A stretch of DNA of 64,000 nucleotides from positions 4,067,001 through 4,131,000 of the forward strand of contig NZ_AP017367.1 of NCBI RefSeq assembly GCF_001548395.1. The letters run 5' to 3'. The stretch comes from Leptolyngbya sp. O-77 (GTDB taxonomy: Bacteria; Cyanobacteriota; Cyanobacteriia; Elainellales; Elainellaceae). Below the pieces are notes generated by a model, which searched no databases, was not told the DNA's origin, and worked only from the letters and a program-made list of their open reading frames with translations. Shown piece by piece: positions 26,154-35,271 of this stretch; the stretch's first letter is position 1, and every line of letters begins with the position of its first letter. Both the position numbers and the translations under genes were made by a program.

Positions 26154-27935
26154 ATGCGTGGTGTGAGTAAAGGTTTAAGGGATTGGTTTGCAACATGCCC
26201 CTGGGCACTGCTGCTCTTGTGGATGGCGCTGGCGGCGCTGGTGCGGTTTGCGTATTTGAGCAGCAAGCCGCCTTGGACGGATGAGTTTTCGACGCTGGTG
26301 TTTAGCTTGGGGCACAGTTTTCGGACGGTGCCGCTGGATCAGGTGATTTCGTCGGAGGTGCTACTGTCGCCGCTGCGCCCGGAGCCGCAGGGCACGCCGC
26401 AGGATGTGGTGCGCTATCTGATGAGCGAGAGTACGCATCCGCCGGTGTATTTTCTGCTGTCGCATTTCTGGTTGAAGCTGTTTCCAGCGCTGCCGCAGGG
26501 CATTGTCAGTCTGTGGGTGGGGCGATCGCTCTCCGTGGTGTTTGCTATTCTCACGGTGCCTGCGATCTACGCGCTGGGCTGGCTGGCGTGGCGATCGCGT
26601 CTGGCGGCAAACCTGGCAGCGGTGATGTATGCCGTGTCGCCCTATGCAGTGTTTCTGGCGCAAGATGCCCGCCACTACACGCTGGCAATGCTGCTGATTA
26701 CGCTGTCTTTCTGCTGCCTGGTTGCCGCTGTCCGGTTTATGCAAGCGCAAGCACCGATTCCGCTCTGGCTCTGCGCCGTGTGGATTGGGGTGAATGCGCT
26801 GGGCGTGGCGGTTCACTATTTCGTCATGCTGAGTTTGCTGAGCGAGGCGATCGCCCTCCTCTTCTTCTGGCGCTTCCAACACTCCCCCCCTCTCCCTCTC
26901 TCCCCCCCTCCCCCGCTCTCCGTCCCTCCTCAACTCCTCACCGTCGCCCTCCTCTCCCTCGCGGCTTGCCTCGTCTGGCTGCCCGAATTGTCCGAAACGC
27001 AAAACAGCACGCTGACGGACTGGATTTTTTACGATCGTAGCAATTTATTAATGTGGCTAAACCCGATCTTCCAGTTCCTGGCAGCTTGGGTGGTGATGGT
27101 GATTTTGCTGCCGCTGGAGGCAGACTTTTTGCCGCTGGCGGGCGTGGCGGCGGTGGTGATGATTGCCTTCTTGATTTGGTTTGTGCCGCTGCTGGTTCGC
27201 AGCCTCAAAACGCTGCTAAAAAATCCCCAAACGCGATGGGCAACGGTGCTGCTGGGCGGACTGGTGCTGAGCGGCATTGTGGTAATGACGCTCATTACCT
27301 ACGGGCTGGGGCGCGATGTAACGCGGGGCGCACGCTACAACTTCATCTACTTTCCGGCGGTGGTGGCGCTGCTGGGCGCGGCTCTGGCGACGCTGTGGAA
27401 TCGGGGAAATCTGCTCGATCCAGCAACCGCGCCCAAACCGTGGATTTCACGCCGCTGGTATGCGCCGCGACGCCAGTTTCCCAAAACAGGCAAAACTGCG
27501 GTTCTCAGCATTCTGTTTCTCGGATTTCTCAGCGCCCTCTCGGTTGCAGTAAACCTGGGCTACGAGAAGTATTACCGACCCGAACAACTGGCGACCCAAA
27601 TGCGGAAATATACCGAAGCCCCCATCCTCGTCGCCACCGACCACCAAACCCATGTGCAAACGGGCGAAATGATGGGCATTGCCCGCGAGTTTGCGCTTGC
27701 ACCCGATGCCAGCCCCTACACGCTGCCGCAATTCATCCTGGCACATGGCGGAAAGAACACGTTAACCCCCGCCGCCACGCTGAACCAGGTGCTAAGCCAG
27801 GTACCGCGCCCGTTTGACCTGTGGCTGGTCAACTGGCACGCTGCTGAAGACGTGAACCAGCCGGACTGCACCGCCCAGGAGATTCGCAAGATCTGGATCA
27901 ACGGCTATAGCTACGACTTGTATCGCTGTCGCTGA
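26154..27935 (+). CDS. multi-pass membrane glycosyltransferase, GT39/ArnT-like
   Basis: About 593 residues with ten or more membrane helices. The first loop carries the PPWTDEFST motif (acidic DE typical of C-type glycosyltransferases using lipid-linked sugars) and STHPPVYFLLSHFWLKLF follows, the hallmark HPPxYY-like motif. It probably transfers a sugar from a polyprenyl carrier to an extracytoplasmic target. ATG 26154 is preferred to TTG 26142. A Pro/Ser-rich low-complexity loop (about 243-262) lies between helices. Substrate unknown. Confidence 0.82.
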   Translation: MRGVSKGLRDWFATCPWALLLLWMALAALVRFAYLSSKPPWTDEFSTLVFSLGHSFRTVPLDQVISSEVLLSPLRPEPQGTPQDVVRYLMSESTHPPVYFLLSHFWLKLFPALPQGIVSLWVGRSLSVVFAILTVPAIYALGWLAWRSRLAANLAAVMYAVSPYAVFLAQDARHYTLAMLLITLSFCCLVAAVRFMQAQAPIPLWLCAVWIGVNALGVAVHYFVMLSLLSEAIALLFFWRFQHSPPLPLSPPPPLSVPPQLLTVALLSLAACLVWLPELSETQNSTLTDWIFYDRSNLLMWLNPIFQFLAAWVVMVILLPLEADFLPLAGVAAVVMIAFLIWFVPLLVRSLKTLLKNPQTRWATVLLGGLVLSGIVVMTLITYGLGRDVTRGARYNFIYFPAVVALLGAALATLWNRGNLLDPATAPKPWISRRWYAPRRQFPKTGKTAVLSILFLGFLSALSVAVNLGYEKYYRPEQLATQMRKYTEAPILVATDHQTHVQTGEMMGIAREFALAPDASPYTLPQFILAHGGKNTLTPAATLNQVLSQVPRPFDLWLVNWHAAEDVNQPDCTAQEIRKIWINGYSYDLYRCR

Positions 27936-27954
27936 GCGTGTTCAAGTGTTGAAA

Positions 27955-27990
27955 GATTGGAGCATTGATTGGAGCATTGATTGGAGCATT
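27955..27990. repeat. 12-bp tandem repeat, three copies
   Basis: Three perfect copies of GATTGGAGCATT directly after the glycosyltransferase gene and before the cyclophilin leader. Confidence 0.9.
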
Positions 27991-28090
27991 TGTGGAATCT
28001 CTACTCCCCGAACATCCAACTCCGCCACACGGCCCGCGCTATGGCAAAATCAGACAGGAAGCCGATTCCTGTTGTTGCTCTTGCAGAACC

Positions 28091-29203
28091 ATGACTCAAC
28101 TGCCCAAGCGTTCCTTCACCCGCTGGCTGAAAGCCGGAGCCGTTTCTCTACTGATGACGCTGCTGCTGGTGGGATGGGGAACTGCCCATAGCAACCTAGC
28201 GGCGATCGCCCTCCCGCAGGGCAACGCCATCACCGACGGACGCGCCATTTTGCGTTACGCGCTGCCGATTAACAATAAGCCTGTGCGCCAGTTGCAAACG
28301 CTGCTCGAAGATTTGTCCACGCCGCTCCGCATCAGCCGCACCAGCCTCAACGCCATCAACCCCAAGCTGTCGCAGATGGAGCGGATTCTAAATACCAAGC
28401 AAAAGGAAATCCTGGCTAGCGTGCCGGGCGATCGCCAAGCGGCGGCTGGGCTGCTGATCACCCAGTTGGAAATGGGCATCAACGCCATGCGGAGTGCCGT
28501 TGAAGAAAACAACAAAGCTGCCTTGTGGGAAAAGCGCTCCGAACTGCTCGACATGGTGGGGCAGCTTGAGGAGCTGATGGTCGCCCAGTTCCCCTACGAA
28601 GTGCCGGAGGAATACAGCAACCTACCCCAGCTCAAGGGCCGCGCCACCATCAGCATCAAGACTGATAAGGGCGATATGGTGGCAGTGGTGGACGGCTACA
28701 ATGCGCCAGTCACAGCAGGCAACTTTGTCGATCTGGTGCAGCGCGGTTTCTATGACGGGCTAAAGTTCACCCGCGCTGAAGACTTTTACGTGCTGCAAAT
28801 TGGCGACCCGCCAGGGCCCGAAGATGGCTTTATCGACCCCAAAACCAAGCAAGAGCGCAAGATTCCCCTGGAGGTGATGGTGCAGGGCGACAAGGCCCCC
28901 ACCTACGGCATTACCCTGGAAGATGCAGGCCGCTATCTGGATCAGCCCGTGCTGCCCTTCTCTGCCTTTGGCGCACTCGGCATGGCCCACCCCGACAGCG
29001 ACCCCAACGGCGGCTCCTCCCAATTTTTCTTCTTCCTGTTTGAACCCGAACTCACCCCCGCCGGGCTAAACCTGCTAGACGGACGCTACTCCATCTTCGG
29101 CTACGTCGTCGAAGGCAAAGAAGTGCTGGAAAAACTGAAGGCAGGCGACGCAATCCGGTCGATGAAGGTGACTTCGGGCTTGGAAAATTTGGTGGAGCCG
29201 TAA
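28091..29203 (+). CDS. CYP38/TLP40-type lumenal cyclophilin
   Basis: 370 residues. A signal peptide (about 1-37) is followed by a helical domain (about 45-170, including QLQTLLEDLSTPLRISR) and a divergent cyclophilin domain (from about 180: GRATISIKTDKGDMVAVVDGYNAP as separate blocks, then GNFVDLVQRGFYDGLKF and GGSSQFFFFLFEP). This matches plant CYP38, which assists photosystem II assembly. Isomerase activity may be weak, since the catalytic Arg region reads FTRAEDF. ATG 28091 is chosen because the signal then starts at once. The following gene begins 32 bases on. Confidence 0.88.
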   Translation: MTQLPKRSFTRWLKAGAVSLLMTLLLVGWGTAHSNLAAIALPQGNAITDGRAILRYALPINNKPVRQLQTLLEDLSTPLRISRTSLNAINPKLSQMERILNTKQKEILASVPGDRQAAAGLLITQLEMGINAMRSAVEENNKAALWEKRSELLDMVGQLEELMVAQFPYEVPEEYSNLPQLKGRATISIKTDKGDMVAVVDGYNAPVTAGNFVDLVQRGFYDGLKFTRAEDFYVLQIGDPPGPEDGFIDPKTKQERKIPLEVMVQGDKAPTYGITLEDAGRYLDQPVLPFSAFGALGMAHPDSDPNGGSSQFFFFLFEPELTPAGLNLLDGRYSIFGYVVEGKEVLEKLKAGDAIRSMKVTSGLENLVEP

Positions 29204-29235
29204 TCCGCCAACCCCACTCAGCGAAACTCCTGCCC

Positions 29236-30054
29236 TTGCATCGCCTCGCCTACCTACCCTTTCCGCTCCGCATTGGCAGTCTGCTGCTGGTGCTGCTGGG
29301 CCTATGGCTGCCCTACGTCGTGCTGGTCTATGCCCTTGTAAACGACGCAAACACGATTAGCATTTTGGTAATGCCTGTGCTGTTTGGGCTGTTTTTTGGG
29401 CTGCTGTGGGCGTGGGGGCGCTGGGTGTACGGGCGGCGGGGCGGATTCGCCCACTATGGACTGGTGGGCACGCGGGCAATGGGTCGAGATCTGCTGCAAG
29501 GACTAGGCATGGGCTTTGGCAGCCTGATGTTTTTGTTTGGGCTGATGAGTGTGCTGGGGTGGGCTACGTGGCGATCGCCCTCTCTTCCAATTCCACGCCT
29601 TCTGCTAGAAGGGCTGGGCGTGGGGCTGGGCTATGGACTTGCCGAAGAAACCGTCTTTCGCGGTTGGCTGCTGGACGAACTAGAGCGCGACTATTCTCCC
29701 AAAACCGCGCTCTGGGCCAACGCGCTCACCTTTGCCGTGTTGCACTTCATCCGCCCGCTGAATGAGGTGATTGCCACCTCGCCGCAGTTCTTTGGGCTAG
29801 TGCTGCTGGGGCTGCTGCTGGTGTGGGCCAAGCGGCAGACGGGGCGGATAGGCTTGTCGATCGGGCTGCATGGTGGCATGGTCTGGGGCTATTATCTGGT
29901 GAATGTCGGCTCGCTGATTCGCTATACAGGACAAGCGCCCGAATGGATGACGGGTATCAACCAAAATCCGCTGGCGGGCGTGCTGGGGTTTCTCTGTCTG
30001 GGCGGGTTGGCGCTCAGCGTGCGATCGCGCGCTTTCCATCAATCTTCTAAATAA
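29236..30054 (+). CDS. CPBP-family intramembrane protease (CAAX/Abi type)
   Basis: 272 residues with about seven membrane helices. The glutamic-protease motif EExxxR is at Glu137, Glu138 and Arg142 (LAEETVFRGW). FAVLHF and GLHGGMVWG supply the later conserved His residues. The family includes Rce1-like proteases and bacteriocin-immunity proteins; the substrate is unknown. The only sensible start is TTG 29236. It follows the cyclophilin closely. Confidence 0.85.
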   Translation: MHRLAYLPFPLRIGSLLLVLLGLWLPYVVLVYALVNDANTISILVMPVLFGLFFGLLWAWGRWVYGRRGGFAHYGLVGTRAMGRDLLQGLGMGFGSLMFLFGLMSVLGWATWRSPSLPIPRLLLEGLGVGLGYGLAEETVFRGWLLDELERDYSPKTALWANALTFAVLHFIRPLNEVIATSPQFFGLVLLGLLLVWAKRQTGRIGLSIGLHGGMVWGYYLVNVGSLIRYTGQAPEWMTGINQNPLAGVLGFLCLGGLALSVRSRAFHQSSK

Positions 30055-30140
30055 TCCTCTCCGCTACCGCGTCTCCTCATCACCCCACCCACCCGATACA
30101 ATAGACGAAACCCCAGGGACACCCTTACCCCCGCCCAGAC

Positions 30141-30794
30141 ATGCCAGAAAGCTATAGCGATCGCCCCATCTCCAGCCGCTCCAGCCGACCCAGCCAGTCT
30201 AGCCGCATCGAGTCTTCCCACAGCTTGCCGCCTGCGGTGCAGCGAGTGGCGCTGGCGTTTCGGCGCACGGGTTGGATCAGCTTCTGGGCACAGCTTGTCC
30301 CAGGGGTAATCTCGGCTGGGTCGCTGGTTTTTGCGAGTTTCGGGCTGGCTGCTGGGGCCACCACAGCAACCCCCGGCGTGCCCTCGCCCACCTCGACCGA
30401 AACAGGCACGGGTGCATTTTTCTCGACGCTGGGACTGCTTGCCCTAGCCGCCAGCGTCTTCTGGGCCTTTCGCTATGCCCGACTCGGCCGCCGCCTCCAG
30501 ACCGCCGATACGCGGGTGCGTCCCAAGCGCGGCGAGGCCTTTCAGCTTTTGCGCGTGGGGCTGATGATCAATCTAGCAGGAATGCTGCTCACGTTTCTGG
30601 GCGCACAGGCCATTATCGGGTCGCTGGTGATCAAGGCATCGGCCCAGGGGTTTGCCATTTTTTCGGGCAGCGCCGCCCGCTTTGTGAATCCGCTGGATAT
30701 GCTGCTGGTGCTGGCAACGACCAACATCAACATGGCGCACTTTATCGGCATTGTCGCCTCGCTCTGGCTGCTGCGCGTGATGAGCCGCAGCTAG
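30141..30794 (+). CDS. DUF3611 membrane protein (TIC21/PIC1-like)
   Basis: 217 residues: a Ser/Arg-rich start, then four membrane helices. VALAFRRTGWISFWAQLVPG and GEAFQLLRVGLMINLAGMLL match DUF3611. The plant relatives TIC21/PIC1 sit in the chloroplast inner envelope and have been linked to iron uptake or protein import. Transport of metal is inference here. Confidence 0.8.
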   Translation: MPESYSDRPISSRSSRPSQSSRIESSHSLPPAVQRVALAFRRTGWISFWAQLVPGVISAGSLVFASFGLAAGATTATPGVPSPTSTETGTGAFFSTLGLLALAASVFWAFRYARLGRRLQTADTRVRPKRGEAFQLLRVGLMINLAGMLLTFLGAQAIIGSLVIKASAQGFAIFSGSAARFVNPLDMLLVLATTNINMAHFIGIVASLWLLRVMSRS

Positions 30795-30914
30795 AAGCGT
30801 TTGGTGTTGGGCCTTGGTGTTGGGCCGATGACTTGGCGGGGTTTGGGCGATCGCCCGACTCCCAGGCTGCCGTTATCGCCCAAGCTGAGCTAAGCAAACC
30901 CCACTACACAAACA

Positions 30915-32222
30915 TCACCAGCTGAAATCGAGCGGCATAGGCAGCGGCCAGGGCTTGCCCTTGTAGAACAGCAGTTGATAGACATGCAGGCTGCCGTAGC
31001 GGAACGAGGCCTCAAAAGATTGCAGGTAGAGATACCACATCCGCAGAAATTTCTCGTCATAAGCATCGCCCAATGCGCGAATCGCGTCTCGATTGCGAAC
31101 CAGGTTGGCGGCCCAGCGCTTCATCGTTTCGGCATAGTGGGGCTTGAGGTTTTCGCAGTGGGCGACGGCAAGCTTGGCTGCCCATAGCTCCTGAGTCAGC
31201 TCATGCAGTTGGGGCGCATAGCCACCGGGGAAGATGTACTTGTCTACCCAGGCTCCGTTGCGCTCGTTGCTCTGGGTGACGATGGTGTGCAGCAGTCCGG
31301 CACCGCCGGGTTTCAGCAGCGCGTTAGCCTGCTGCATAAAGGTGGCAAAGCTACCCTTGCCGACATGTTCAAACATGCCGATGCTGACGAACTTGTCGAA
31401 CTGGCCGTGAAACTCGCGGTAGTCAGCGATTTCAATTTTGATGCGATCGCCCAACCCCCGCTGCTCGATTCGCTCCTGCGCCAGCTTCGCCTGCTCTACG
31501 CTAAGGGTGATGCCCGTCCCTGACACGCCGTAGCGCTCCGCTGCGTAGATCAACATGCCGCCCCAGCCGCAGCCAATATCCACCAGGGTTTCGCCAGCTT
31601 TTAGCCCCAGCTTTTTGCAAATTAGCTCATACTTTTGCAACTGCATCGTTTCCAGCGAGTCGCCCTCTTGGCGGCGATAGCCACAGGAATAGGTAAGCGT
31701 AGGGTCGAGAAATAGCTGGTAAAAGTCGTTGCCTACGTCGTAGTGATGCTGCACGTTTTTGCGGCTGTTTTGAATCAACACGGGCACGGTTTTGAGGCGC
31801 TGAGTCAACACCTTAAACAGCAGCGGCAGCGTCACTTTGCTGCTGGCTTTGGCATAGACATTGCTGCGATAAAACAGGCCAATCAGCTCCACCAGGTTGT
31901 TATTCGCCTCGTCCCACCAGCCTTCCATGTAGGCTTCGCAAAAGCCCAGCGTGCCAAAGGACAAGACGCGATCGTAGGTGCCGGGATTGTGGATGATCAG
32001 CCGCAGCGGCTCTGATGCGCCCGCCTGCCCAAAGCGAAACTCTTGCCCCGCCGGGTTGACCACGGTAAAGTCGGCCGCGTCGATCAGGCTAAAGAGCCGG
32101 TAGAGGTAGCGCTCTCCGCTGGGCAGCTTGCTCCAGTCGGCGATCGCCCTTGTCGCGCCTGGGTTGGCGATCGCGTCGGACTGCAAGGTCTGACGTTCGA
32201 CCGAAGAAACGGGTTTTGTCAT
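30915..32222 (-). CDS. cfa: cyclopropane-fatty-acyl-phospholipid synthase family methyltransferase
   Basis: 435 residues. The SAM site is LVDIGCGWGGM (about 219). Family blocks are QHHYDVGNDFYQLFLDPTLTYSCGY, split by the lipid-head site, and SIGMFEHVGKGSF. The C-terminus contains YLQSFEASFRYG. It would methylenate unsaturated acyl chains of membrane lipids, or act as a related lipid methyltransferase. A fatty acid desaturase lies on the same strand upstream, beyond a repeat-filled spacer, a fitting neighbour. Confidence 0.92.
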   Translation of the reverse strand: MTKPVSSVERQTLQSDAIANPGATRAIADWSKLPSGERYLYRLFSLIDAADFTVVNPAGQEFRFGQAGASEPLRLIIHNPGTYDRVLSFGTLGFCEAYMEGWWDEANNNLVELIGLFYRSNVYAKASSKVTLPLLFKVLTQRLKTVPVLIQNSRKNVQHHYDVGNDFYQLFLDPTLTYSCGYRRQEGDSLETMQLQKYELICKKLGLKAGETLVDIGCGWGGMLIYAAERYGVSGTGITLSVEQAKLAQERIEQRGLGDRIKIEIADYREFHGQFDKFVSIGMFEHVGKGSFATFMQQANALLKPGGAGLLHTIVTQSNERNGAWVDKYIFPGGYAPQLHELTQELWAAKLAVAHCENLKPHYAETMKRWAANLVRNRDAIRALGDAYDEKFLRMWYLYLQSFEASFRYGSLHVYQLLFYKGKPWPLPMPLDFSW

Positions 32223-32315
32223 AAAAATACCTGTGAGAAAAATACCGATGAGAGGGAGTGAGCCAGTCAGGAATTAAAGGAGTCAATTAAAGGAGTCTTA
32301 GCAAGATTTCTCTAA

Positions 32316-32522
32316 GACTTGTGCAGTTAGATCCCCCAAACCCCCTTAACAAGGGGGCTTTCCGGAGTTCCCCCCTTACTAAGGGGAGCTAAGGGGGGAT
32401 CAGAGTTGTAGGCTTCAAGGACTTGTGCAGTTAGATCCCCCAAACCCCTTTAACAAGGGGGCTTTCCGGAGTTCCTCCCTTATTAAGGGGGGCTAGGGGG
32501 GATCAGAGCTGTAGGCTTCAAG
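32316..32522. repeat. tandem 104-bp repeat with internal palindromes
   Basis: Copy 1 (32316-32419) and copy 2 (32420-32522) differ at only a handful of positions. Each holds two C-run/G-run inverted pairs, for example CCCCCTTAACAAGGGGG. It fills the gap between the cfa and desaturase genes. Confidence 0.92.
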
Positions 32523-32550
32523 TGCGTAAGTCCTGAAGATTTCTCTTTAA

Positions 32551-33381
32551 TTAGCCTTGATTCGCTTTGAACGCGGGCATGGTTTTCACCTGAGTCGCCA
32601 GACCGACCGCTTGCAGGGCGCGAATCACCAGCCACGCCCCGTCAATCTCCCACCAGCGCTGCCCAAATTGAGCCGAGGACTGGAACGCATGATGGTTGTT
32701 GTGCCAGCCTTCACCAAAGGTGAGCAGGGCCACCCACCAGCAGTTTGTCGCGCGATCGCCCGTCTGATACGTCCGATAGCCCACCATGTGGCAGGCGCTG
32801 TTGACAAGGAAGGTGCTGTGGAATCCCACAAACAGCCGCACAAAAATCCCCCACACCAGGAACGGCATCCCGCCCAGCGCATAGAGCAGCACCGCCAGCG
32901 CCACCTGCATCGGAATGTAGTAGCGATGGCAAAAGCGATAGACGGGATCGTTGGCGATGTCTTTGGTGTAGCGGGCAAGCTGAGACTGGCTCGGCACTTG
33001 ATGCATCAGCCAGCCGATGTGGCACCACCAAAAGCCCAGGCTAGAGTCGTGCGGGTCGCCGACCTCGTCAGAATGCAGGTGGTGCATCCGGTGATAGCCA
33101 ACCCAGCCCTTGACTGCGCCCTGGCCCGCCAGCGTGCCGCAGATGATCAAAAAGTACTCCAGCCATTGCGGCACCTTGAGGCTGCGGTGGCTGGCGAGCC
33201 GATGGAAGCCAAGGGAAATGCCCAGCCCGATGGTGATGAAATGCAAGAACACTGCCAGCGCCACTGCTGACCAGCTAAAAAAGGCAGGAACAAAAGCTAG
33301 CAAAGCAGCCAGGTGCAAAAACAGGGTGAAACTAATCACGTCCCAGCGGGGACGCGGCACATTGAACTGGGCATCGGTCAT
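32551..33381 (-). CDS. acyl-lipid/acyl-CoA delta-9-type fatty acid desaturase
   Basis: About 276 residues with four membrane helices and three histidine clusters: GFHRLASHRS, GYHRMHHLHSD and GWHNNHHAF, the di-iron ligands of delta-9 desaturases (DesC type). This introduces the first double bond into stearoyl lipids and tunes membrane fluidity. AGGAG precedes ATG 33381 at suitable distance; TTG 33390 is the alternative. The exact regiospecificity is inferred from family. Confidence 0.92.
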   Translation of the reverse strand: MTDAQFNVPRPRWDVISFTLFLHLAALLAFVPAFFSWSAVALAVFLHFITIGLGISLGFHRLASHRSLKVPQWLEYFLIICGTLAGQGAVKGWVGYHRMHHLHSDEVGDPHDSSLGFWWCHIGWLMHQVPSQSQLARYTKDIANDPVYRFCHRYYIPMQVALAVLLYALGGMPFLVWGIFVRLFVGFHSTFLVNSACHMVGYRTYQTGDRATNCWWVALLTFGEGWHNNHHAFQSSAQFGQRWWEIDGAWLVIRALQAVGLATQVKTMPAFKANQG

Positions 33382-33449
33382 GCAGAACAAGCTCCTGGCT
33401 TAGGCCGGTAAGGAAAATTTAGAAAAATCGGGGGCGGAGAATCGGTTTG

Positions 33450-33926
33450 CTAGTCCATTGGATGAAACGCGGTCAGGTGGGGTGCGAACTCCTCCCAACG
33501 CTGCTCGACCTGGCGATGGCAGTCCGCGGGAGAAATCGCCAGGTGCTGAAGCAGGTTGATATCGACCGTGCCGTTGTTCTCGACTAGCAGCACGATGGAT
33601 TGGGTCGGGTCGTGTTGGGCGATCGCCTCCTTTAGCCGGGCGATCGCCACTTCATCTAGCAAGTCTGACTGGATCTCTGCCGCCAGCGATCGCAGAAACT
33701 CCGGCACGGCTGCCAGCGCCACAAACTGCATCGAAAAAGGCACCGTTTCGACACTCCAGTCCACTGTGTGGGGATGGGCGATCGCCACCCGACAGACCAG
33801 CAGCCCCCGCCCCTGGCTGATATAGCCGTGCCAAGCTGCATACCCCAACATCAGCATATTTTGGTGGATAAACAAGTTTTGCCAGTAGCCTAATAGGCCC
33901 TGCCAAACACAATCCTTTGCATTCAT
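33450..33926 (-). CDS. protein of unknown function
   Basis: About 158 residues, soluble. Start MNAKDCVWQGLLGYWQNLFIHQN; alternative in-frame starts at 33938 and 33962. The GAGAAG before 33926 decides the choice. The middle is beta-rich (GLLVCRVAIAHP) and the end is helical. I do not recognise it. It lies 68 bases downstream of the desaturase in chromosomal order but upstream in transcription, so both could be on one message. Confidence 0.65.
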   Translation of the reverse strand: MNAKDCVWQGLLGYWQNLFIHQNMLMLGYAAWHGYISQGRGLLVCRVAIAHPHTVDWSVETVPFSMQFVALAAVPEFLRSLAAEIQSDLLDEVAIARLKEAIAQHDPTQSIVLLVENNGTVDINLLQHLAISPADCHRQVEQRWEEFAPHLTAFHPMD

Positions 33927-34031
33927 GCGGCTTCTCATCAAACACTCAAAAGGGTCAAACAAAGGTCAAACAATTAATGATCACGCCTGATCGCACCTAC
34001 GCAGTTTTCAGAGGGTGACTCCCAGTGATGC

Positions 34032-34133
34032 AAATTTGCCCTCATCCCCCAACCCCTTCTCCCAAAACGGGAGAAGGGGGGCTGGATTCAAAGTCCCTCT
34101 CCCGCTCTGGGAGAGGGATTTAGGGTGAGGGTT
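34032..34133. repeat. dispersed palindromic repeat (REP/MITE-like)
   Basis: Outer arms CCCTCATCC and GGGTGAGGG bracket two inner palindromes, CTTCTCCCAAAACGGGAGAAG and CTCTCCCGCTCTGGGAGAG. It is non-coding and typical of small mobile or repetitive elements in cyanobacteria. Confidence 0.7.
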
Positions 34134-34909
34134 ACAAAAGTGGGATGCACTCGTTTTCATATGCAATCTCCACGCGAGTTTGCAAGGTTATTTTGAGAGT
34201 TTTTCACACCCGATTCGGCTAACAATATTCGACTAATAACAGAGGACTAATCAACTGCAAAGAAACCTCAAAATCGGGGATTCTACAACAACGATAAAAT
34301 CTCAAATTAGCCAATCAGAAACCTATCCAATAGGTGGGCAAACTCGCAAAATTTCGCTGCAAAGTTTTACTGCTGCGGTCGCACCAGACAGAGCGTTGCT
34401 TGAAGCCTTCTTTTCCCACGGCTCATCAGCTAGACGAGATTTTAGAAAAGAAGTTTCAAGCGTATTTCTGAGGCAATTTTGAATCGCTAGATCATCAAGA
34501 AAAAGCTCAGCCAATTGGGTCAGCAGTCGAGGAATCTAGCCACCCTATTTGCTGAAAATTTGCTGAAGACGCAAATCCCAACGACGCAAAAACATTGACA
34601 TGCAGATCATGCTCATGCTGAAGCTTTAATCTGTGAAATGCTGAGCCAATCGCTGAACTGAAGGGGTCTGGCAGTTGTCTTTGATCTCCGTGGTCAAAAA
34701 TCTGGTGAAAATTCCAGCGAATCTGCCACGTTCGGTTCAGATATTTCAAAGGATCGAGCAGCCTGAAAGGAGTAAATCAAAGTGGGCGATCGCCCCGGAT
34801 CGCGTCCCAAAAAACTTAAACTTGAAACCATCTATGCCTCGCAGATGAATCATCAGGTGGTGCTATCGGCGGGCATCCTGACTCAGAGATAACGCACTCA
34901 GGCTAAAGA

Positions 34910-35060
34910 ACTGACAAATCCGCTCTGCCAAAGGAACCTGGCAAGCAGAGGGTCAAGCATCCTGCGCGGTTGCGCTCATCACAGTTGCGGGACAGCGTCG
35001 GATTCGCACCGAACTTTCCCCCTTGCGTCTGGTGGCTGATCCCCACCAGAACCGAAGCAG
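34910..35060 (-). ncRNA. cobalamin riboswitch without an obvious target
   Basis: Read on the minus strand, the core appears in order: GGGGGAAAGTTCGGTGCGAA, then TCCGACGCTGTCCCGCAACT, then GTGATGAGC, and the closing element CTCTGCTTGCCAGG with complementary GGCAGAG. This is a near-consensus B12 box. The next 900 bases in its direction contain no intact reading frame; the first minus-strand gene is the unknown protein ending at 33450. Confidence 0.9.
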
Positions 35061-35271
35061 AGCGGCGGGCTGCACATTGCTCCTTGAAACAGACCGATGG
35101 CATCCATCCGACAGGCAATCCATCCAGAATGCATCGAACACACACAGCTTTGCGCCAACTCCACTCCTAAGCGTAGCATGGCTCAGCCACAACGGAACGC
35201 TAGGGATAGTGCTTCAAGGACATTCTTAAGGTGTTCTAAAGGCTTTAAGCAGGCGTTCTTTAAGGACATCG

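Larger units (their letters stand above)
33927..35271. other. 1.35-kb gap: repeat, orphan riboswitch and decayed DNA
   Basis: No intact gene. A palindromic repeat is at about 34032-34133, and a minus-strand cobalamin riboswitch at about 34910-35060. Between them (34300-34900) are broken short frames on both strands. One 36-codon plus-strand frame (GTG 34782 to stop 34890) has an AAAGGAG site but no recognised similarity. The rest looks like eroded sequence. Confidence 0.55.

Noticed and set aside
32316..32522. CRISPR array
   Set aside because: Only two adjacent copies with no spacers and internal palindromes.
34323..34749. Two minus-strand frames downstream of the orphan riboswitch
   Set aside because: Short, interrupted, no ribosome site or recognised motif; kept only as possible relics.
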